Below, piece by piece: positions 44,317-53,723 of a DNA stretch of 64,000 bases. The notes below the pieces were generated by a model, which was not told the DNA's origin, ran no database searches, and was given only the letters and a program-made list of their open reading frames with translations. Source of the stretch: Caballeronia sordidicola (lineage in GTDB: Bacteria > Pseudomonadota > Gammaproteobacteria > Burkholderiales > Burkholderiaceae); the NCBI RefSeq assembly GCF_001544455.2, contig NZ_FCOC02000001.1, forward strand, positions 124,001-188,000, written 5' to 3'. A program made the translations under genes and the position numbers. The first letter of the stretch is position 1. Each line of letters starts with the position of its first letter.

Positions 44317-45203
44317 GGTTGCACCCCTTCCATCCTGTCCTGCGTCGCGGTCTCGAAATCTCGCGCGTCATGGCGCTCCCGAAGCTGCCCGAACAACTCG
44401 CCGCTCGTCCTGTTGACCATGCGGCCGCGCCTCACGGCCGGCCGCGCGAGGAGCATGTCGGCCCAGCGTTGAACGTTCGTGTAGTCTTGCACGGACAGGA
44501 ATTCCGCCGCGCCGTATTGCCAGCCTTTAACCAGGCCGCCATACCAGGGAAACACCGCCATGTCGGCAATGGTGTAATCGTCACCGGCGAGATACTCGTT
44601 GGCGGCGAGGCGTCGGTCGAGCACGTCAAGCTGGCGCTTCACCTCCATCGCGAAACGGTCGATCGCGTATTCGATCTTCGTGGGCGCGTAAGCGTAGAAG
44701 TGGCCGAAACCACCGCCCAGGTATGGCGCGCTGCCCATCTGCCAGAACAGCCAGTTCAGCGTTTCGGTGCGGGTCTCGACGTCTTCCGGAAGAAACGCTT
44801 CGAACTTCTCAGCCAGATACAGCAGGATCGAGCCCGATTCGAACACGCGGACCGGCTTCGGCCCGCTGCGGTCCAGCAGCGCGGGAATCGTCGAGTTCGG
44901 ATTGATGTCCACGAAGCCGCTGCCGAACTGCTCGCCCTCGCCTATCCGGATCAGCCACGCGTCATACTCGGCGCCGGCAAATCCGGCCGCGAGCAGTTCC
45001 TCCAGCATGATCGTGACCTTCACGCCATTGGGTGTGCCCAGCGAATAGAGCTGCAGCGGATGGCGACCGACCGGCAGCACTTTCTCATGTGTCGGCCCGG
45101 CGACCGGCCGGTTGATGTTCGCGAAGGTGCCGCCGCTAGGCTTGTTCCGGGTCCAGACTTTCGGGGGAATGCAGTCGCGGGAATCTGCCATGCTGTTCTC
45201 CAT
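44313..45203 (-). CDS. yghU: YghU-like glutathione transferase
   Basis: The 296-residue protein has the YghU/YfcG-type layout. An N-terminal extension ends in LQLYSLGTPNGVKVTIML, then comes the thioredoxin fold with NPNSTIPALLDRSG and ESGSILLYLAEK, then the helical domain with LAGDDYTIADMAVFPWYG. Such enzymes act as disulfide-bond reductases using glutathione. The next upstream gene, 18 bases away, is a second GST. The symbol is by resemblance only. Confidence 0.8.
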   Translation of the reverse strand: MENSMADSRDCIPPKVWTRNKPSGGTFANINRPVAGPTHEKVLPVGRHPLQLYSLGTPNGVKVTIMLEELLAAGFAGAEYDAWLIRIGEGEQFGSGFVDINPNSTIPALLDRSGPKPVRVFESGSILLYLAEKFEAFLPEDVETRTETLNWLFWQMGSAPYLGGGFGHFYAYAPTKIEYAIDRFAMEVKRQLDVLDRRLAANEYLAGDDYTIADMAVFPWYGGLVKGWQYGAAEFLSVQDYTNVQRWADMLLARPAVRRGRMVNRTSGELFGQLRERHDARDFETATQDRMEGVQP

Positions 45204-45220
45204 CGCTGCTCAGCGTCGGC

Positions 45221-45925
45221 TCAGGCCGCCGGAGGAAAGTTGGACGGGAAGAGCGCGCGCCGCGTCTCCTCGTCGTTGACCCTCTTGAATGCGTGATCCT
45301 TGCCGACTGCTCTGGCGCGGGCCACCGCAGGACGTGCATCGACCGTTTCGAACAGACGCCTGAGATTCGGAAACGCTGCCAGCGGATCGTCAGCACCTTT
45401 AAGCACGCGCGAGGCGCGATCGAGCCATCCCCAGGCCGAAATATCCGCGATCGAATACGTTTCACCGACGATATACGTCTGCCCTTCCAGATGGTCGTTC
45501 AGAACCTGGTAGTGGCGCTCTGCCTCTCGCCGATAGCGGTTCACCGCATAGTCGAGTCCCTCGGGCGCGGCGAACTGGAAGTGCACGGCCTGGCCTGAGA
45601 ATGGGCCGAGACCGGAGGCGAGGAAAAGGAGCCACGAAAGCAGCTCAGGCTTGTCCTGAGGGGAACCGAGCAGCTTGCCGGTCTTTTCCGCCAGATAGAG
45701 GAGGATCGCAGTGGAGTCGAAGACACGCGCTTCCTTGCCGCCCGGTCCTTCCGTATCGACGATGGCGGGCACCTTGCCGTTGGGGTTGATCGCGCGGAAT
45801 TGCGGGGTGTGCTGTTCGCCCTTGCTCGTATCGACGGGGATCGCCTCAAAGGGCAGGCCCGTCTCCTCCAGAAACAGAGCGATCTTGGCCGGGTTCGGCG
45901 TCGGGTGGAAATAAAAACGGATCAT
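45221..45925 (-). CDS. Glutathione S-transferase
   Basis: The 234-residue protein has an N-terminal thioredoxin fold (FYFHPTPNPAKIALFLEE, INPNGKVPAIVD, DSTAILLYLAEK) and a C-terminal helical domain (VGETYSIADISAWGW). I chose ATG 45925 because GAGGAT precedes it and the fold starts right there; the frame is open to 46060. It conjugates or reduces electrophiles with glutathione. It lies in a block of three GST genes. Confidence 0.85.
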   Translation of the reverse strand: MIRFYFHPTPNPAKIALFLEETGLPFEAIPVDTSKGEQHTPQFRAINPNGKVPAIVDTEGPGGKEARVFDSTAILLYLAEKTGKLLGSPQDKPELLSWLLFLASGLGPFSGQAVHFQFAAPEGLDYAVNRYRREAERHYQVLNDHLEGQTYIVGETYSIADISAWGWLDRASRVLKGADDPLAAFPNLRRLFETVDARPAVARARAVGKDHAFKRVNDEETRRALFPSNFPPAA

Positions 45926-45935
45926 GGCGATATCC

Positions 45936-46864
45936 TCAGGTTTGTGGACGGGTGGATGCACGGCGGGTTGACGATCGGCCTGCGGGCGCGGGCCTGGAAG
46001 CGAGCAGCGCACCGAGAATGGGTATGGCGAGGATCGAGGCGACAGCAGGAAGCAGCGCAATGACAGCGGTCGCAGCCGAAGAACCGAGCAGCGAGACGGC
46101 GCGGTTATAGGTGATCAACGCGACGCCGCTCATCAGCACGCCCTGATAGAGCGCCTGCAGGGCGATCTCCCCTGCCGAGGCAACGCTAAACCTGCCGAGC
46201 CCGAGAAACAGATAGGCCGGAAGATAGAGTGCCGTCGACCAGATGCAGATCAGCGCAGCCGACTGGATAGGTGTCAGCCCGCTGCGGCGAAACAGCAGCG
46301 TATAGATGGCCCACATGGCGGCAGCCGCGCCCAGCGCGGCAATGCCCCAGGGGTCTGGTGCACCGTGGGCTGCCGCGCCAGCACCCGCTTGGCAGACAAG
46401 GCCAGTGACGATCGTCGCGTAGCCGAGCCAGCGTAACCTGCCCTGCCGCTCCCGCAGGAAACCCCACACGAACACGCCGGCGAAAACCGGCATCAACGTC
46501 GGTGCTACGGATGCGGCCTGAGCCGCCGAAGTCAGCTTCAGCCCGAGCGCGACGAGCAGCACGAAAGGCACGCCCCAGAGCACTGCAAATATCAGTCCTT
46601 CGCCCCAGGCAGCGGCAGGCAGGCGCGAACCCCGGCGCACGACGGCAGGGGTAAGAAGAATCGCGCCGATACCGAACCGGAGCGCGGCAATGTCCCAGAT
46701 ACGAAGCTCGCGGGTTACACCGAACCGCGTCACGACGAACCAGCCGAGAAGATCATGACCGTGAGCGCTGCCCAGGCGAACCCCACCGGGCGTACGCGCG
46801 GGGTGCCTTGCTGCGCCCGCTTGGAATCAACGGTGGCCGTGACCGATACCTTGCCGCTTGCCAT
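45936..46864 (-). pseudogene. EamA/DMT-family transporter, frameshifted
   Basis: ATG 46864 starts a frame reading through FAWAALTVMIFSAG, then stops. The continuation FVVTRFGVTRELRIWDIAAL lies in another frame, so one or two bases are missing near 46745. The rest has eight or nine hydrophobic helices of the EamA type, but the C-terminus after IPILGALLAS turns into a basic, Arg-rich tail unlike the family. I treat it as a probable pseudogene. A translated core from 46733 is possible. Confidence 0.7.
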
Positions 46865-46867
46865 CGG

Positions 46868-47521
46868 TCAGACCGGCCGAAGCGATGTCAGGGCAGCGAG
46901 GATCGCATCCGGTTCAAGCCGCTTCCGGTAATCGACCTTGATACTGGCAAGCGCAATATGTCCATCGGAAGCAATCACGTCCGTGGCGGGAACCGGCAGC
47001 TCCCAGCTGCCATCGCCGTTGATCGTGGGTAATGCCTTGTTGTTCGAGCGAAGTGCCTCGCGAAGGTCGTCGGGCAGCGCATACACGAGCCCGAAGCGGC
47101 GCGCAACGGAATTGCCGGCATCGCTCAGCGCGTCGAAGGTTAGTGCGTTTGTCTCCGCAGTGGTGAGCGAACCGTCGGGAAGCTGCGGCGAGACGGCAAC
47201 CAGCCTGGCACCCAGCGCACCGATCTCAGGAAGGATTGTCTGGTAGGCGCGCAACTGGATATTGCAGTAGGGGCACCATCCGCCACGGTAAAACGTCAAG
47301 ACGACGGGACCGTACTGCAACAGCTCAGGCAGCGAGACCGGATTGCCTCGTACATCCGGCAATGAGAAGTCCGGTGCCTCGTCCCCGGTTCCCACCGCTT
47401 TCTCCAGCGCAAAACCTGCACGCAGCGCCTCGATCCTCGCCTCATAGAGCGCGTCACGCCCCGACGGCGCCGTGCGCGCAAACTCGGCCCTGAACGTGTC
47501 CAGTTGCTCCTGTAGTCCCAT
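46868..47521 (-). CDS. Peroxiredoxin-like AhpC/TSA-family protein
   Basis: The 217-residue protein has the thioredoxin-fold motif VLTFYRGGWCPYCNIQL, with a CxxC in place of the usual peroxiredoxin single Cys. Preceding it is the N-terminal helix of this long subfamily. It probably reduces peroxides or disulfides. It is divergent from a TetR gene, with two inverted repeats between them. A related protein lies at 49252. Confidence 0.85.
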   Translation of the reverse strand: MGLQEQLDTFRAEFARTAPSGRDALYEARIEALRAGFALEKAVGTGDEAPDFSLPDVRGNPVSLPELLQYGPVVLTFYRGGWCPYCNIQLRAYQTILPEIGALGARLVAVSPQLPDGSLTTAETNALTFDALSDAGNSVARRFGLVYALPDDLREALRSNNKALPTINGDGSWELPVPATDVIASDGHIALASIKVDYRKRLEPDAILAALTSLRPV

Positions 47522-47598
47522 GCTTCCCTCCTCTTTCGCCCAGACTTTTCACGAACCTGATATGTCGGTGGTTGAACTCGCGTCACGCCTTTCTGTTT

Positions 47599-47632
47599 TA
47601 GAACATTCATTCTATAATCGCTGATTACAGCG
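47599..47632. promoter_or_regulatory. Two adjacent palindromes between peroxiredoxin and TetR genes
   Basis: TAGAA-CATTCA-TTCTA (47599-47614) and CGCTG-ATTA-CAGCG (47619-47632) are perfect inverted repeats in the 155-base divergent promoter region. The first has the size and spacing of a TetR operator, so the flanking regulator probably binds here to control both directions. Confidence 0.55.
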
Positions 47633-47676
47633 AAACTGGCAAGTGCGTTGCCCGACGACCGGACAGGTGAAAGAGA

Positions 47677-48276
47677 ATGGCAAGACCCAGGGAGTTTGAC
47701 GAAGCGGCGGTGCTGGACGCGGCGGCCCAGTGCTTCTGGAGGTTCGGCTATGAGGCAACGTCGGTGAAAGATCTCACCGAAAAAACGGGCCTCACTGCAG
47801 CCAGCCTTTACAACGCGTACGGGGACAAGCGCGGCCTGTTCCGGGCATCGCTCGATCGCTACGTGAGCGAAAGCATAGGGAACCGCCTGCGCCGCTGCGA
47901 AGCGCTCCCTCCCTTCGAGGCAATTCAGGCATTTTTCGATGAAATCCTGCGCCGCTCACTGAATGACCGTCAGCACAAGGGCTGCATGCTCGTGAACTCG
48001 GCCCTGGAGATGGCGCCCCACGACGCTGAATTCCAGCAGATCATTGCGAGCGTTCTTTCCAGTATCGAGAGTTTCTTTCTCGGATGTATCAGAACCGGTC
48101 AGGCAGACGGAACCATCGCGCAGTCACTGCCGGCCGAAGTTCTCGCTCGGCATCTCGTTGGTGTTCTGATGGGTGTCCGTGTCCTCGCCCGCGTTCGTGC
48201 GGAAAAGGCGCTACTCGAAGGGGTGGTCGCGCCAGCACTTGCCCAGCTTGCGCCGTTGCGCGACGATCCCGTCTGA
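47677..48276 (+). CDS. TetR-family transcriptional regulator
   Basis: The 199-residue protein has the TetR helix-turn-helix (VLDAAAQCFWRFGYEATSVKDL, TGLTAASLYNAYGDKRGLF) and a C-terminal ligand domain with RQHKGCMLVNSALEMAPHD, like the AcrR/NemR-type group. A Cys in this region could sense electrophiles (inference). It is divergent from the peroxiredoxin-like gene and near GST and Old Yellow Enzyme genes. Confidence 0.87.
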   Translation: MARPREFDEAAVLDAAAQCFWRFGYEATSVKDLTEKTGLTAASLYNAYGDKRGLFRASLDRYVSESIGNRLRRCEALPPFEAIQAFFDEILRRSLNDRQHKGCMLVNSALEMAPHDAEFQQIIASVLSSIESFFLGCIRTGQADGTIAQSLPAEVLARHLVGVLMGVRVLARVRAEKALLEGVVAPALAQLAPLRDDPV

Positions 48277-48661
48277 TGACTGACGGTGAGCGTCTCCGAT
48301 TAGCACGATCAAAAAACATCGTCAGCGATCGGCGATTCGCTGTTCAATGGTCTGTCTCGTCAGGAAACATGCCGCTCCAGGCGCGTTGGACCTTCGCACC
48401 TTCGGCGGATACCGTCCGTAGAGGCATGCGTTTCGTTCACACTACAGGCCTCCCGGAAGCCTTATTTCTACTGCGAGACTTCCTAGACCGGATAGTTCGA
48501 CTCAGCGAGCTCGGTCTCTTGTTTGCACGCGTCTTGCGACTGCCCGCCTCTGGTCCGGCGGCCATTCCATACGGTAATGGCTGTTATTGCCGCTGGCGAT
48601 CTTCTCCAAAGGCGCACAGCGGCCGATCATCTGCTCACCGCAACTCAACTTCTTGACCGCG
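48277..48661. other. Gene-free stretch
   Basis: About 385 bases with no supportable gene or repeat. It should contain the promoter of the following carboxymuconolactone decarboxylase-like gene. Confidence 0.35.
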
Positions 48662-49174
48662 ATGAGCACCTTCCCGAAACACACAATTGACGACGCGCCC
48701 GAAGCGTCCAAAGCCCTTCTTGAAGGCACGAAAAAGGCGTTCGGCTTCGTGCCGAACCTGCAGTCGTACATGGCTGAAGCGCCGGAGCTACTGGCCGGCT
48801 ACTCGGCGCTTTGGGACCTGTTTTCAAAAAGCACGCTGACGCCGCACGAACAGCAGGTCGTCTATCTCACCTCGAACTTCGAGAACGACTGCCATTACTG
48901 CATGGCGGGCCACAGCACGCTCGCGAAGATGATCCACATGGACGAAGGCGTGATTGCCGCACTGCGCGCCGGCACGCCGCTGCCGGATGAAAAACTTGAA
49001 GCGCTGCATCGCTTCACGACGCTCGTTGTCCGCGAGCGCGGATTCGTGCCGGACGCGGACGTCGATGCGTTCCTCGCCGCCGGCTACACGCGACGCAACG
49101 TGCTTGAAGTAATTTTGGGCGTCGCGACCAAGGTCATGAGCAACTACACGACACATCGTGCACACACCGTATGA
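48662..49174 (+). CDS. Carboxymuconolactone decarboxylase / AhpD-like protein, C-terminus frameshifted
   Basis: The protein has the AhpD-like core with FENDCHYCMAGHSTLAK, a CxxC and His pair. AhpD-like enzymes reduce peroxiredoxins or act on lactones. After NYTTH the frame ends quickly. A neighbouring frame continues HIVHTPYDAFMHGNEWTKP to a stop at 49224-49226, so a base is probably missing near 49149. The active-site motif is upstream of the lesion, so the protein may still work. Confidence 0.8.
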   Translation: MSTFPKHTIDDAPEASKALLEGTKKAFGFVPNLQSYMAEAPELLAGYSALWDLFSKSTLTPHEQQVVYLTSNFENDCHYCMAGHSTLAKMIHMDEGVIAALRAGTPLPDEKLEALHRFTTLVVRERGFVPDADVDAFLAAGYTRRNVLEVILGVATKVMSNYTTHRAHTV

Positions 49175-49251
49175 CGCGTTCATGCACGGCAACGAGTGGA
49201 CGAAGCCACAGACTGTTTCGGCATAACGGCATCGAACGACGGAGAACCATC

Positions 49252-49923
49252 ATGTCCCTGCAACAAAAACTCGATGCATTCAAGGCCGACTTCAAGGGCG
49301 GCAAGCCGCCGTACAACGCGCCGCCAGAAATCCATCCGGTCATGGAGCGCGCCACGGCCGAGCTGATCGCGAGCGGCCAGGCGGCCCGCGCGATCAAGGC
49401 CGGCGATCGCGCGCCGCCGTTCAGCCTGAACGATCAGAACGGCCATCCGGTATCGTCCGCAGACCTGCTCGCGCAAGGACCGCTCGTCATCACGTTTTAT
49501 CGCGGCGTGTGGTGTCCGTACTGCAACATCGAATTGCAGGCGCTGAACGAGGTGTTGCCGCAGATCCGGGCGCTGGGCGCGAACGCCGTCGCGATCTCGC
49601 CGCAGACGCCGGTCAACAGCCGCAAGTCGGTGCGCGACAACCGCCTCGACTTTCCGCTATTGAGCGACGAACAGGGTAAAACCGGCGCGGCGTTCGGCCT
49701 GCGCTTCGCGCTGCCCGATTATCTGGTCGCGCTCTACCAGAAGCTGAAGAACGACCTGCCCGCGTTCAACAACGACCCGTCGTGGACGCTGCCGATGCCG
49801 GCACGCTACGTGATCGGACAGGACGGTATCGTGCTGTACTCGGAGATCAACCCGGACTACACGCACCGCCCCGAGCCGGCCGACCTGATCCCGGTGATTG
49901 AAAAAGCCGCAGGCCGCGCCTGA
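49252..49923 (+). CDS. Peroxiredoxin-like AhpC/TSA-family protein
   Basis: The 223-residue protein is a paralogue of the one at 46868, with VITFYRGVWCPYCNIELQAL at the active site. It lies about 25 bases after the AhpD-like gene's natural end, so the two probably form an operon with a peroxide- or thiol-repair function (inference). I chose ATG 49252 (MSLQQKLD) because the family starts there. Confidence 0.85.
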   Translation: MSLQQKLDAFKADFKGGKPPYNAPPEIHPVMERATAELIASGQAARAIKAGDRAPPFSLNDQNGHPVSSADLLAQGPLVITFYRGVWCPYCNIELQALNEVLPQIRALGANAVAISPQTPVNSRKSVRDNRLDFPLLSDEQGKTGAAFGLRFALPDYLVALYQKLKNDLPAFNNDPSWTLPMPARYVIGQDGIVLYSEINPDYTHRPEPADLIPVIEKAAGRA

Positions 49924-49937
49924 CGCCCCCTTCCTTG

Positions 49938-49975
49938 CACCGCCCGAAGTGACACACCGGGCGGTGATTTTCTTT
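49938..49975 (+). terminator. Rho-independent terminator after peroxiredoxin gene
   Basis: CACCGCCCG (49938-49946) and CGGGCGGTG (49958-49966) form a perfect 9-bp G+C-rich stem with an 11-base loop, followed by ATTTTCTTTT. It sits 15 bases after the peroxiredoxin stop and just before the SDR start. Confidence 0.8.
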
Positions 49976-49988
49976 TGAGATTCCACAG

Positions 49989-50714
49989 ATGACTCAACCC
50001 ACCCAGCGTACCTTCCTGATCACCGGCGCGACCAAAGGCATTGGCCTCGCACTCGGCAAGCGGCTCGCGAGCGCCGGTCACCGGGTCGTCGGTCTCGCAC
50101 GCAGCGAAGCCGACTTCCCCGGCGAACTCGTGACCGTCGATCTCGGCGACCGCGCGGCAACAGATGCCGTATTGCAGGATCTGACGCGCCGTTTCGCCTT
50201 CGACGGCGTCGTGAACAACGTCGGTCTCGTGAAGCCGCAGCGCATCGGCCATGTCGATCTCGGTTCGCTGGACGACGTGCTCGCGGTCAATCTGCATCCG
50301 GCTGTGCAGACCGTGCAGGCGTTGCTGCCCGGCATGCGTTCGCGCAGTTGGGGCCGCGTCGTCAACATCTCGAGCCTGACGATTCTCGGCATGACCGAGC
50401 GCACTGCTTATGCCGCAGCGAAGGCGGCGCTCGTCAGCTTCGCGCGCTCGTGGGCGCTGGAACTCGCGGATACCGGCATCACGGTCAACGCCGTGGCCCC
50501 GGGACCGACCGAGACCGAACTGTTCCGCGCGAACAACCGTCCCGGCAGCGAAGGCGAACGGCGCTACTTGTCCGTCGTGCCGATGGGCCGCTTCGGCAAG
50601 CCCGACGAAATCGCCGCGACCATCGCGTTCTTGCTGTCGGACGATGCAGCCTTCATGACCGGCCAAACGCTCTACGTGGACGGGGGCGCATCAATCGGCA
50701 AGCTGGGCTTCTGA
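49989..50714 (+). CDS. Short-chain dehydrogenase/reductase
   Basis: The 241-residue SDR has TGATKGIGLALGK, NNVG in VVNNVGLVKP, a Ser in NISSLTILG and YAAAKAALVS, ending with QTLYVDGGASIGK. The substrate is unknown. It converges on and overlaps the LysR gene by 24 bases. Confidence 0.86.
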   Translation: MTQPTQRTFLITGATKGIGLALGKRLASAGHRVVGLARSEADFPGELVTVDLGDRAATDAVLQDLTRRFAFDGVVNNVGLVKPQRIGHVDLGSLDDVLAVNLHPAVQTVQALLPGMRSRSWGRVVNISSLTILGMTERTAYAAAKAALVSFARSWALELADTGITVNAVAPGPTETELFRANNRPGSEGERRYLSVVPMGRFGKPDEIAATIAFLLSDDAAFMTGQTLYVDGGASIGKLGF

Positions 50715-51629
50715 AGCCGGCCCCGGCGCCGCGGCGACCGCCGTGGCGCCCCCCAATACTTCCTCGACGAAGGCAACGAACGCGCGCGCCTTCGACGTCG
50801 GCATGCGGCCGGCCGGAAAGACCGCCCACAGATCGACGGGCGGCAAGGTCCAGTCCGTGAGCACGGCTCGTACTGTGCCGTCGGCGAGTTCCGGCGAGAA
50901 CATCCATTCCGAGGCAATGGCCAGACCCAGGTGGCCGAGCACGGCTGTGCGCATACCTTCGGCAGCGCTCACGCGCACACGACCGGACACCACGACGGCG
51001 ACTTCGGTGCTGTTCTGGCTGAACGCCCACGATTCCCCGCCGCCGCGCAGCGAGTAGACGATCGCCTGATGACGGCTCAGTTCGGCCGGCGTGCCGGGCA
51101 CGCCCACCTGCGCGAAATAATCCGGCGTACCAACCACGAGACGGCGGCTCTGCGAGATACGGCGTGCAATCATCGATGAATCATCGAGGGAGCCCATTCT
51201 CAGCGCGACGTCCACGCCCTCCTCAAGAAGGTCGATCGAGCGGTCGTCGAGGATGACGTCGAGTTCGAGGTTCGGGTGGCGGTCGAGAAAAACCTTGAGC
51301 GCGGGCAGCACGTGCAGCCGAGAAAACGTCACTGCAGCGCTGATGCGCAGACGGCCCGACAAACCCGCGGACGATTCATGCACGGCCTGGTCCGCATGGT
51401 CTGCCTCCTCGATCGCGCGGCGCGCATGTTCGTAAAAGCGCTGCCCGGCGTCCGTCGGCGTCAGACCACGCGTCGAACGCAGCAGCAGACGCGCGCCCAG
51501 ATGCTCTTCAAGCTGCGCGACTGATTTCGACACTGCGGGTTGCCCCAGTGCCAGGCGCCGCGCAGCGGCCGAGAACGATCCCGCCTCGACTACCGCGACG
51601 AACGTTTCCATTGCTGCCATCCGGTCCAT
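50691..51629 (-). CDS. LysR-family transcriptional regulator
   Basis: The 312-residue protein has the LysR helix-turn-helix (METFVAVVEAGSFSAAARRL, QPAVSKSVAQLEEHLGARLL) and an effector-binding domain. I chose ATG 51629 (MDRMAAMETF) because the DNA-binding domain starts there; the open frame extends further to 51815. It lies next to the Old Yellow Enzyme gene on the same strand, with its start about 130 bases after that gene's stop. Confidence 0.87.
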   Translation of the reverse strand: MDRMAAMETFVAVVEAGSFSAAARRLALGQPAVSKSVAQLEEHLGARLLLRSTRGLTPTDAGQRFYEHARRAIEEADHADQAVHESSAGLSGRLRISAAVTFSRLHVLPALKVFLDRHPNLELDVILDDRSIDLLEEGVDVALRMGSLDDSSMIARRISQSRRLVVGTPDYFAQVGVPGTPAELSRHQAIVYSLRGGGESWAFSQNSTEVAVVVSGRVRVSAAEGMRTAVLGHLGLAIASEWMFSPELADGTVRAVLTDWTLPPVDLWAVFPAGRMPTSKARAFVAFVEEVLGGATAVAAAPGPASEAQLAD

Positions 51630-51759
51630 GCAACCCCCTGCTTGGTTATGTTGTTCAACGGGTGGCCTGACGACGCGAAAGACAAACAGCCGTACCGGCA
51701 ATCGTGCACGGTACGGCAGGCGTTCAAGAGCCCCTGGCAATCGGGCGAACCGGTTGCAA

Positions 51760-52872
51760 TCAGGCCGTTTCAGGTTGGTAGAAGCCATAGTCGGTATAGC
51801 CGCGCGCGTCGCCACCGTAGAACGTCGTCCGGTCGTAGCGATTCAGAGGTACGCCCATGCGCAACCGGTGCGGCAAGTCGGGGTTCGAGATGAACAGGCG
51901 CCCGAACGCGACGAGATCGGCGACGCCTGCGTCAATCACCTGTCGTGCGCTGTCCGCAGTAAATCCGCCGGCCGCGACAATCGTGCCAGTGTACACACGG
52001 CGGATATCGGCGGTCGAAACGGCGGATGCGGTGGCCTCCGTATCCTCGTTGCCGCGAACCCGCGGTTCGATCACGTGAAGATACGCGAGGCCGTAACCGT
52101 CGATCCGGCGGCTGACGTAGCCGAAGGTGGCGTGCGGATCGCTGTCGGACATCGTGCCGTAAGTGCCGCTGGGCGACACGCGTATTGCAACGCAGTCGGC
52201 GCCCCAGACCGACACCACAGCGTCGAGCACCTCGAACAGAAAACGCGCACGGTTTTCGATCGACCCGCCGTATTCGTCCGTACGACGGTTCGAGCCGTCG
52301 AGCAGGAACTGGTCGAGCAGATAGCCGTTGGCCGCATGGAGCTCGACACCATCGAAACCGGCTTCCATCGCCAGCCTCGCAGCACGCCGGAACTCGTCGA
52401 CGACGCCCGCGATTTCCGCAGTGTCCAGCGCGCGCGGCATCACCTGTTCGACTTCGACGATATTGCCCGCTGCATCGCGAATCGCCGCATGTTCGCCCGC
52501 CTGGATTGCAGACGGTGCAACCGGCACTGCGCCGCCGATATTGGCCGGGTGCGCCTGCCGGCCCGCATGCCAGAGCTGCACGAATACGCGAGCGCCTCTC
52601 GCATGCACGGCGTCGGTCACGCGCCGCCATCCGCGCGCGTGCGCATCGGTGTAGATTCCGGGCGCGCCGACATAGGCGATGCCGAGCGGCGATACCGTCG
52701 TCGCGTCCGTCACCAGCAGCGCGCCGGCACTTGCCCGCTGTGCGTAGTACTCGACCATCAGGTCGCCCGGCACGTTATCCGCTTCGGTGCGCATCCGTGT
52801 GAGCGGTGCGAGCACGACACGGTGAGAAAGCGAATACGGACCAACGCGAACTGGAGAGAAGAGGGTATTCAT
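51760..52872 (-). CDS. Old Yellow Enzyme-family NADH:flavin oxidoreductase
   Basis: The 370-residue TIM-barrel flavoprotein has RVVLAPLTRMR, the substrate-binding pair in GVELHAANGYLLDQFL and the active-site region VQLWHAGRQAHP, typical of NemA/XenA-like ene-reductases. They reduce electrophilic alkenes, nitrate esters or quinones. The context of GST, TetR and LysR genes supports a role in electrophile detoxification. Confidence 0.9.
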   Translation of the reverse strand: MNTLFSPVRVGPYSLSHRVVLAPLTRMRTEADNVPGDLMVEYYAQRASAGALLVTDATTVSPLGIAYVGAPGIYTDAHARGWRRVTDAVHARGARVFVQLWHAGRQAHPANIGGAVPVAPSAIQAGEHAAIRDAAGNIVEVEQVMPRALDTAEIAGVVDEFRRAARLAMEAGFDGVELHAANGYLLDQFLLDGSNRRTDEYGGSIENRARFLFEVLDAVVSVWGADCVAIRVSPSGTYGTMSDSDPHATFGYVSRRIDGYGLAYLHVIEPRVRGNEDTEATASAVSTADIRRVYTGTIVAAGGFTADSARQVIDAGVADLVAFGRLFISNPDLPHRLRMGVPLNRYDRTTFYGGDARGYTDYGFYQPETA

Positions 52873-53090
52873 GTGTAGGCGGCGTAGTGCGGTGGTAAAG
52901 CGTCATCATCGACGCCGCACGCTGCCGACAGAAGTCATCTCCGAGCGATAACACCCATTCCGTCGCGGAATACAGCCCGGCCATTCCCCAACGGAATAAC
53001 ATTTATGACCTGCACCGCGCTTCTGTCGCCGGTACCGGCAAGGCAAAGTTCCGTCCTTCTTCATCGCACCATTCGACAGGAATTTTTGCC

Positions 53091-53723
53091 ATGTATCACG
53101 TCTTTGCCTTTGCAACGCCGAACAGCGTCAAGGTACCCATTGCGCTGGAAGAACTCGGCCTCGACTACGAACTGCACGCCGTCAACGTGAAAAAGGGTGA
53201 GCAGAAGCGCGACGACTTTCTGGCGCTCAACCCGAACGGCAAGGTGCCGGTGCTCACCGATACGCATCGGACCTTCGTACTGACTGAGTCGGCTGCCATT
53301 CTCGTTCATCTGGCGGAACGACACGGCAAGCTGCTGCCGACCGAACCGCTCGCGCGGGCGCGCACATTCGAGCAACTCTTCATTCATGCTTCGGGGCTAA
53401 GCCCCGCATTCGGGCAGGCCGGCTACTTCCGCAAGATGGCCCCCGCAGGAAGCTCCGCCCATGCAATTGAGCGCTTCGGCAACGAGGCACAGCGGCAGCT
53501 AGGGCTGCTCGACCGCGCGCTTGCGCAACGAAAATTCGTCGCAGGTGACGATTACTCGATCGCGGACATCGCCCACTTCGGCTGGATCTGGCGGCGCGCG
53601 TTTCCCGACCTAGAATTGACCGGCACGCCGAACGTGGAGCGTTGGTACGATAGCATCAGCCAGCGTCCTGCCGTGAAGACGGCTATTGCGCGGGCAGAGG
53701 CGCTCGCCGCAGCGGCAAGCTGA
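53091..53723 (+). CDS. Glutathione S-transferase
   Basis: The 210-residue protein has the thioredoxin fold with FATPNSVKVPIALEELGLDY, LNPNGKVPVLTD and ESAAILVHLAER, and the helical domain with FVAGDDYSIADIAHFGWIW. It is the third GST in this region and divergent from the Old Yellow Enzyme gene, possibly sharing its regulation. The start at ATG 53091 is the natural N-terminus of the fold. Confidence 0.86.
   Translation: MYHVFAFATPNSVKVPIALEELGLDYELHAVNVKKGEQKRDDFLALNPNGKVPVLTDTHRTFVLTESAAILVHLAERHGKLLPTEPLARARTFEQLFIHASGLSPAFGQAGYFRKMAPAGSSAHAIERFGNEAQRQLGLLDRALAQRKFVAGDDYSIADIAHFGWIWRRAFPDLELTGTPNVERWYDSISQRPAVKTAIARAEALAAAAS

Noticed and set aside
44256..45296. Plus-strand frame of 346 codons opposite the YghU-like gene
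   Set aside because: It is a high-G+C antisense frame with no domain; the GST on the other strand is clear.
51628..52878. Plus-strand frame of 416 codons opposite the Old Yellow Enzyme
   Set aside because: Longer than the real gene, but without any domain; the enzyme on the reverse strand has all family motifs.
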